Shown in pieces: positions 58,276-64,000 of a stretch of 64,000 nucleotides of DNA. A program made the translations under genes and the position numbers. Numbering within the stretch: the stretch's first letter is position 1; the number at the start of each line of letters is the position of its first letter. The notes under the pieces are model-generated. The model saw only the letters and a program-made list of their open reading frames with translations. It was not told the origin of the DNA and made no database searches. Source of the stretch: Isoetes taiwanensis (Eukaryota > Streptophyta > Lycopodiopsida > Isoetales > Isoetaceae); NCBI GenBank assembly GCA_021234155.1, contig JAJEKV010000011.1, positions 14,795,255 through 14,859,254 of the forward strand, read 5' to 3'.

Positions 58276-58475
58276 TCCCAAAATTATTATTAAAAATAAT
58301 TATTTAATTAATAATTTATTTTTTTTTCACACCAAGTGGCAGGAAAAAAAAACATTTTTATATTGACAACTTCAAAATTTGGAATACTTTACATAGACAA
58401 GTGCACAAAAATCTTTACAACAGAAAGAAGATAGTCGCCTAGTCACCGAAACTCCCCTCGGATCCTTCGTACTAG

Positions 58476-59126
58476 CTAGAGGTCTTTGGGCATGATGGTG
58501 ACCCTCTTTGCATGTACGGCACAGAGGTTGGCGTCGCTCAAAATCTCGATGAGGTAAGCCTCGGCAGCCTCCTGAAGTGCGAGGATTGCAAAGGCTTGGA
58601 ACCTCAGATCAGTTTTAAAATCCTGGGCAATTTCCCGTACAAGCCGCTGAAAAGGGAGCCGACGAATAAATGGCTCAGTTGACTTCTGATACTTACGTAT
58701 CTCCCGAAGTGCTACCGTGCCCGGTCGGTATCGATGGAGCTTTCGCGGCTTGAGGGTCGCCTTCAGCGATGGGAGGGATTTCCCACCTGTTGTTGGATGC
58801 TTTGCCCGCTGGACGATCTGCTCACGTCTCTGGGCCGATGTCTTCTTGGCGATGGCGGCATTCTTTTGTAATCGGGTCTTGTAACCTACACCTCCCTTAA
58901 CGGGTTTGGTGTTCTTTCTCTTCAACGTCCTGTTGCCCCACTCCGTAGCCTTCCTATTCTTGGCCCCGCCCTGCTCCACAGGTTGATCTTGTTGCTGGCC
59001 AACAGTTGGATCCACCGTTTTGTTGATGTTCTGGTCAACGTTTTGATCCCCCTGTTGATCAACAGGCTGGTTTTGGCCGTCCTCTGCTTCCTTACGGAGC
59101 CCCTCCTCTACATCACCCCCTAACAT
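58476..59126 (-). CDS. E2 ORF1: histone H3-like protein with novel N-terminal tail
   Basis: 216 residues from ATG 59,126, unbroken. Residues 1-60 are Gln/Asp-rich with repeated DQN/QQ phrases ([20 protein letters not shown]). Residues about 60-130 are very basic ([30 protein letters not shown]) and include [15 protein letters not shown], faintly like the H3 tail STGGKAPRKQLATKA. Residues about 130-216 are a histone H3 fold: [19 protein letters not shown] (alphaN), [20 protein letters not shown] (alpha1, loop 1), [20 protein letters not shown] (alpha2, loop 2), [12 protein letters not shown] (alpha3 start). It ends where canonical H3 continues with QLARRIRGERA. Loop 1 has no insertion, so it derives from ordinary H3 rather than CENH3. 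It is the first ORF after the primer site. It could form or mimic nucleosomes; no function is shown. Confidence 0.9.
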   Translation of the reverse strand: MLGGDVEEGLRKEAEDGQNQPVDQQGDQNVDQNINKTVDPTVGQQQDQPVEQGGAKNRKATEWGNRTLKRKNTKPVKGGVGYKTRLQKNAAIAKKTSAQRREQIVQRAKHPTTGGKSLPSLKATLKPRKLHRYRPGTVALREIRKYQKSTEPFIRRLPFQRLVREIAQDFKTDLRFQAFAILALQEAAEAYLIEILSDANLCAVHAKRVTIMPKDL

Positions 59127-59721
59127 CTGGTGCAGGGTGTGAAGGAAGGTCGGCTATGGCGGGAACAGAGCTCGGGTCCGGCGGCTATGGCGGAGAAGGT
59201 CGCCCAGAAGAAACACGCTTTAAAAAGTAACTTAAATTTGAATTCCAACGTTCACTTTTTATTTAATTTTTTTTTAATTTTTTTTTCTTAAATTTCAAAC
59301 AGGCGCGTATAAAAGTACGCGCGACCGTATGGGGCGCTGCGTTACTTATACGGCCTCCGAGGACTTATACTTTTTGAAATAAACACCTCCGAGGACAGCA
59401 GCGCCCCTTTCGATTTCTCGGCGGCCTGTTGTCTTTTTGACCTCGGGAGACGTGCCCCTTAGGGTATTTGGAAGGTGCCCGATCCATTGGAGCCGTTTTC
59501 GCCTTCATCCGAGCTACCTACAAAAAGTTATGGCCCTTCCAAACTTGGGTCTTCCAGTCGCCCTAAACTTCTTAAGATCTTACATCCTATTACATTAACC
59601 TAGCACAAAACCAAACATCAGAGAGCCAAACAACCACACTAGCTTAAACTCTCTCTCCTGACTACCGAACTAGCGAGTTAAGGTTTGGTCAGTGCTATGA
59701 TTTCGAGTAACCGAAATCACG
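59127..59721 (-). other. E2 leader
   Basis: Untranslated region between primer site and ORF1. It has two copies of GGCTATGGCG (plus-strand 59,152 and 59,183), an A/T-rich stretch near 59,260-59,290, and the block shared with the E1 leader at 59,460-59,705. Confidence 0.7.
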
Positions 59722-59733
59722 GCTCTGATACCA
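59722..59733 (-). other. E2 primer-binding site (tRNA-iMet)
   Basis: TGGTATCAGAGC on the minus strand, one base from the LTR end. This is the standard initiator-methionine tRNA site of many plant LTR retrotransposons. Confidence 0.95.
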
Positions 59734-59734
59734 C

Positions 59735-61384
59735 TGTGATGCTCCCTGAACATATACGACCCTCGGACGTATACATACGGGGACTTTCCCCTCCCATGGC
59801 GACCAACTCACCATGAGCAGGGCCCTCCGTCTAACTCGGGCCATCTATAAGAAGACGCTCCAGTGAAGGACACAGAGGGGTCATTCGGCCCACGCCTTCA
59901 ATGGGGCTCCTACGTCGCGGAAGCGTGAATACAAAGTTAGCACACAGCATAATCATATCACAATTTACCACCACGAGGGGTGGCACATCCATCCAAGTGA
60001 CAACAACAAAGAATATGCATCTAATACTAAGGAAAACACCCCAAACCCATGGTTCTACCCCGGCTCAGACTCCAGTGAGGATCGACTGACGGCTAGGTCT
60101 CAAGAGATCAGCAGACCGAATCTTAACATGGCGTTGGCTGGCATAGAACATCGGCTTCCATCCGCCCCTCCTGTGCACACTTTGCAGATGAGTCGAATCA
60201 TGCTATGGCATCACTATAGCCTTCCGGACACGCAGACTCAAGGTATCACCCTACGAGCCTAATACAGGGTTCATGAAGCCCCGTCCGATGAGGCAGGTCG
60301 GGGAGGCGTCCCCTTCCAGGATCACAGGGTTCCATGGGTGAGCTAGAGAATACGTGCCGCATCAGCGACCCCCGCATCCGTACCCGACTTACTCACCCTA
60401 AATCTACTCAAAGTGCAAGATGCTCCATACGGATCACACCTCTACACCCGTGGGAGTGTCGGACCCATACCCGCCCTCACGTGACCCAGCTGTCGCCTAG
60501 CCCACTTTGTAGGAGTCTCGGGAGCCTTTTATGTTCGTGCAAGACCCCTCCCCCACTTCACCACTGTGTCCCTTGTTTGGTGCTAAGCCATTCCATAGCA
60601 TCCACGACTCGGTGGTCTCTTGTGCACAGGCCGCATATAATGGGAATATTACAGGGCTCTATCTAGGAGCATACTATCATACATGAGCTCAGAGGTCTCT
60701 ACCCCTTTATTTCCCCATTTCGAGTAATACTATGCAAAGAACTATCAATCCATCCTTTAAGAGCAAAACCCGAATCGAATATAAAGAGAACTTACCTTTA
60801 CAATCAAGGGTTAGCTCCTACGAGTAAAACACAGAGAGAACAAACAAAACCACACAACAAGTGCCCAAAAGGGGCTACCCTAGAATATCACCTATACTAG
60901 CCACCTACACGAAGTTCTTGTTGGACCCGTTATCGCTTTGGCTTCCATCTTCCCCGACTTGACGCTTTAGCTCACGGCTACAGTGCGTGCTAGGCAAGGG
61001 TGGCTTCCACCGGGTGAAGGTGGCGCCGAGTTGGCAAAGGTAGGTAGGCGCTCAGCTCCTCAAAGGTGGCGCTCAACTCCTCTTGGTCGATTATGGCTGA
61101 TATGGGGGGTGGTGATCCACCTTGATGGCTTCAATTAGCATCACCATGTTAGCCAATCGATTTTGGCCAGGTGGCGCCTTCCCAAACCATAATTAACTTA
61201 ATTATCCCTTTTAAATATTAATTCCTTAATTATAGGTTATTATCCATAATAATTAAATTAGCATAGCTAATTTAATCCCTTTAGGTCAACCCCCTAGCTT
61301 ACCATACCCCATGGTAGCGTATCTATACTGGGTGACGTGTCAATATATTTATACGTATACCGTATAAATACTTGGAACGTCACA
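59735..61384 (-). repeat. E2 5' LTR
   Basis: 1650 bp, TG...CA. It differs from the 3' LTR by scattered substitutions and several small indels (for example around 60,105-60,185 and 60,890-61,025). Confidence 0.93.
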
Positions 61385-61389
61385 ATGAG

Positions 61390-62203
61390 GTTCTATGTTT
61401 GCTTACTTGCTTACTCAAAAGTGGTCATAATGTCGAAAACAACAGACTTTGACGGTACTTGAAGAACACAATAACGATTTGCCTCTTATTCTAAACCTAA
61501 AATCCTAAGCAATGCGGCTATGGCACAGGCTTCTACATCAAGAATGCAAGGGCATTTTGTTTGTGTTTGTGGGCCTCTGTTGCTGCCGGACTTAGAGGGT
61601 TTCGACTCTTGGAGGTCGCTATAGCCCGACGCGCTGTCTATCTTGCCGGTTAGGCAGTTCAAACATCAGCGACCCACAATGCAGGCGATCGCCAGTTTAC
61701 AGGGAACAATAGGTTTGAAGCAGTCACCAGCATATCCTAGGTATATTCTAGCATATACCTAGGATATTTCACAAACCCACATAAGCGAGGGTTTGCCCCT
61801 CTAGGGGCAACCCAAAAATCCACGAAAACAAGGTGAAGGTAGGATGTACCTGCCTCTAAAAATATACCGCCAAAACTAAAATTAAATGTTTACTCCAGAC
61901 AGAAACAGTTACAAGTCTTTAGTGGTTTATTAGTTGCCCCTGCATTAGCGTGAGCACAGATAACTTTAGTTTTCAGTCTTATTAGAATGTGGATGGTTTG
62001 GACTACTAACCCAAACAATGTCTTTTTTATTGTAACCTTGGAACTCATTTGAAATGGTTAGTAGCCCACCAATACACTCTTATCTTCAGGTGGATGGTAA
62101 AACAGTGTCGTAGCTCCTCTTGGTACAATCTTCCATCCTTTTGTGTCTGAAAAACTCAGGTATTTTAATAAAATATTTATTACATGCTAAAAGCGCTTCA
62201 AAG
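61390..62203. other. Intergenic with hairpin repeat copy b
   Basis: GAAGCAGTCACCAGCATAT at 61,717 leads to the hairpin GGGTTTGCCCCTCTAGGGGCAACCC near 61,789-61,813, matching 18,880-18,975. No gene recognised. Confidence 0.5.
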
Positions 62204-62344
62204 TCAACCACCTGCACCACTAGGGATGTAAATGTTGTTTTCTGATTTCACAATAGGTGTGGAGCTCAACAAGTCGTAAAGGTACTCCAATCCCTCTTTT
62301 GTTTTGCCTTCGTGAATCATGATCATAGTTCCAATATCCAGGAA
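62204..62344 (-). CDS. Possible terminal exon, unidentified
   Basis: After TGTGTTAG, 46 codons end at TGA with HEGKTKEGLEYLYDLLSSTP and IYIPSGAGG. The composition looks like real coding sequence. A competing frame (from about 62,390, after TTTGCAG, MVWFGSQVVLVPGYWNYD) covers the same bases. No family recognised, no upstream exon assigned. Confidence 0.25.
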   Translation of the reverse strand, partial: FLDIGTMIMIHEGKTKEGLEYLYDLLSSTPIVKSENNIYIPSGAGG

Positions 62345-64000
62345 CTAACACAACCTGACTACCAAACCAAACCATCTGCAAATATAAGATAACAAAACTA
62401 GTTAAAGATAAACCAAGCAAACATTATTTCAATTCTTTTCACAAGAAAAAAAAAACTGAGGGTAAATTAGCAAGAGTTTAGTAACTTCTTTAAAATGAAT
62501 TGACCACTAGTGATAATGGAAATTGCAGGAACATAATGTGCAAAGAACAACAATTTCGCAGCTGTTACGCATAACCCAATACTTAAAAAATGTATATTCT
62601 GTTTAGCCATGACAGGGAGCAATCTCCTTCAACAAAGAATAGATTTCTTTTCGAACCCAGTCAACAAATCTGGCAACCATATTTAGCTTACCCCTGCGAT
62701 TAGAAGCCAAGCATATAAATCTTTACGACATTCTTATAGAATCGGATAATGCCTTATCCCCAAAAAATAGGTTCCACTACAAGGCTGCGTAATTTAAAGT
62801 TGGTGAAAGAATAGAATAGTATTCTAGGCAGAATAGTAAGGCTAGAAAAGCTAAGAAATGGTAACTTATCCATTAAAACGAGGGTTTGCCCCCTAGGGGC
62901 AACCTAAAAACTTTATTATGATGGGTTTATTTTTTTTAATCTCTTATTTTGAAATAACATTATGAAATTTCAAAGTTTAGCTTCCAATTGATACTAAGCA
63001 CGTGTCATTTCGACAAATTGGAAGAATATTATAAAGATTTTAAGTTGTATGATAATTTTGATGCCAGTAGACCCCCAAATGCCCTTTCAATGCACCACCA
63101 AAAAGCTCTCCAATGGACCACTAAATACTCACAATTGACCTTTACTGGACCACAAACTTGCCCATCAATAGACCATGCATTTAGCTCAATTTTTAATAGT
63201 TCTTAAGGTGGGCTATTAAAGGGCAAAAGTGAGCTATCAAAGGGTAAAAAGTGGGCTATTAAGGGGCAAAAAGTGGGCCATTGAAGGGGAGTGGGTGAAA
63301 GAATGGCACCCTCCCCTACTTGGATCTCCAATTTTGGTTTTGGGTTATTCTGGTGATGCCACGTGGCAAACAAATCCATTGCTGATTATTGTTTGGGTCT
63401 ACCATTCTGCATCTCCGATTTTCAACTCTATTTTTTTTTTCTATTGTTTCTTTAGACAGGGCCACAGCTTGAATGCTGCCTTATTGTTAGCTTGTTTAAT
63501 CTATCCAAATGGATGTAGCCTTGGTTTAGCCATATCCATAGCTCTGCATCTCTCTCCTTTTGCTGCAGAAATCGAAAGAAGGAGAAGAAGAACTAGGATC
63601 TTGACTCAGGAAATAGGGCTAGAAGACGAAGACAAAAGCACAAAAGAATAAAGCTGAGCTTTGGGGCTTATATCAGCTAGGAAGCGGGAGCTTTGTGCTC
63701 CAAAAAAGTTGGCTCCCCAAGTATCATAATGTACATTCAACGTTTTTCATCTAACATTCTGATGTGGCCGGTGACCCCGTTCCTGGCTAATGGCGGTCGC
63801 GGGACCCTATTGGTCCACGCGAGAAGGCCCCTCCAAAAATCTTGAACTCAAGAAAATGGGTCAACATTCTTGGAGATTCTTGAGCCATTCTGATCAAGAA
63901 TGACAAATGGCCTTGCAAAAACTGGTAGAACCAGTTATCTTTGCTTAAATGGGATTAGCAATTTTACTGTCGCATGACCTAAAGAATGGGTGGTGTTGAG
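62345..64000. other. Unassigned right end, with hairpin repeat copy c
   Basis: GGGTTTGCCCCCTAGGGGCAACC at 62,883-62,905 preceded by AAAACGAG. A local repeat of GGGCTATTAA.GGGCAAAA.GTG occurs three to four times at 63,209-63,285. An open frame at 63,229-63,651 (+) has a hydrophobic part (ALLLACLIYPNGCSLGLAIS) and a basic end; it is not recognised and may be chance. Confidence 0.35.

Larger units (their letters stand above)
48488..61384 (-). mobile_element. Element E2: complete histone H3-carrying Ty3/gypsy chromovirus
   Basis: 12.9 kb on the minus strand, flanked by the 5-bp duplication ATGAG (48,483-48,487 and 61,385-61,389). Order in the coding direction: 5' LTR 59,735-61,384, tRNA-iMet primer site, leader, ORF1 (histone H3 fold), ORF2, ORF3, gag with zinc knuckle, protease, RT, RNase H, integrase with chromodomain, polypurine tract, 3' LTR 48,488-50,158. 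Canonical chromoviruses run from primer site to gag directly; here about 3.4 kb of accessory ORFs precede gag. The LTRs differ by scattered substitutions and small indels, and pol has a few lesions, so this copy is moderately old and no longer autonomous as it stands. Confidence 0.93.

Noticed and set aside
58476-59126. Reading the E2 histone as a centromeric CENH3
   Set aside because: Loop 1 has no extra residue and the [11 protein letters not shown] segment is that of canonical H3. The unusual tail alone does not make it CENH3.
1-64000. CRISPR arrays, bacterial operons or ribosomal RNA
   Set aside because: No spaced direct-repeat array of that kind, no rRNA-like sequence; introns and retrotransposons show a plant nuclear genome.

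Overview
This window looks like nuclear DNA of a land plant. It has short GT-AG introns, TATA and telo-box promoters, plant gene families (RSL-type bHLH, cation/calcium exchanger, plant SDR, Cupin_5) and many LTR retrotransposons, some primed by initiator-tRNA-Met. The IRG-like genes, the size of the repeat fraction and the decayed genes suggest a large genome, perhaps of a fern or another non-flowering lineage. That is an inference, because no marker gene fixes the species.

Layout. 0-6 kb: three related genes (two on +, one on -) encoding membrane-anchored proteins that resemble immunity-related GTPases (IRG) but have a ruined nucleotide-binding loop. 6-8.7 kb: sparse, with minisatellites and one orphan exon. 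8.76-13.63 kb: element E3, a decayed LTR retrotransposon on +, with a 1.6-kb LTR, a degenerate primer site, an ORF starting with the exact histone H3 N-terminus MARTKQT, and a second accessory ORF. 13.7-20.1 kb: mostly non-coding, with two unidentified spliced genes on the minus strand. 20.4-21.3 kb: exons of an RSL/RHD6-like bHLH gene with one broken splice donor. 22.3-28.3 kb: MITE-like inverted-repeat elements around a cation/calcium exchanger pseudogene. 28-35.7 kb: non-coding, with a cluster of palindromes and a LINE-like 3' end. 35.76-37.5 kb: element E1, a truncated minus-strand relative of E3 and E2 whose ORF ends in the first part of a histone H3 domain. 37.5-41.4 kb: fragments of other LTR elements. 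41.4-45 kb: a segment bounded by inverted arms, holding a broken Cupin_5 gene and six copies of a perfect palindrome. 45.7-46.7 kb: a three-exon SDR gene with an intact frame but a degenerate cofactor loop.

48,488-61,384 is the centrepiece: element E2, a complete 12.9-kb Ty3/gypsy chromovirus on the minus strand. It has 1.65-kb LTRs, a 5-bp target duplication (ATGAG), a tRNA-iMet primer site, a polypurine tract, gag, and protease-RT-RNaseH-integrase ending in a chromodomain. Between the primer site and gag it carries about 3.4 kb of accessory ORFs. The first encodes a nearly complete histone H3 fold behind a novel basic tail. E1, E2 and E3 share leader, LTR or accessory-ORF similarity in different pairings, and all three have H3 sequence in the first ORF. 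This points to a retrotransposon family that captured a histone H3 gene and kept it. The element's own integrase carries a chromodomain, a module that in other chromoviruses reads histone H3, so the two may act together. That functional link is inference.

61.4-64 kb: unassigned sequence with two copies of a dispersed hairpin repeat and a weak terminal exon.
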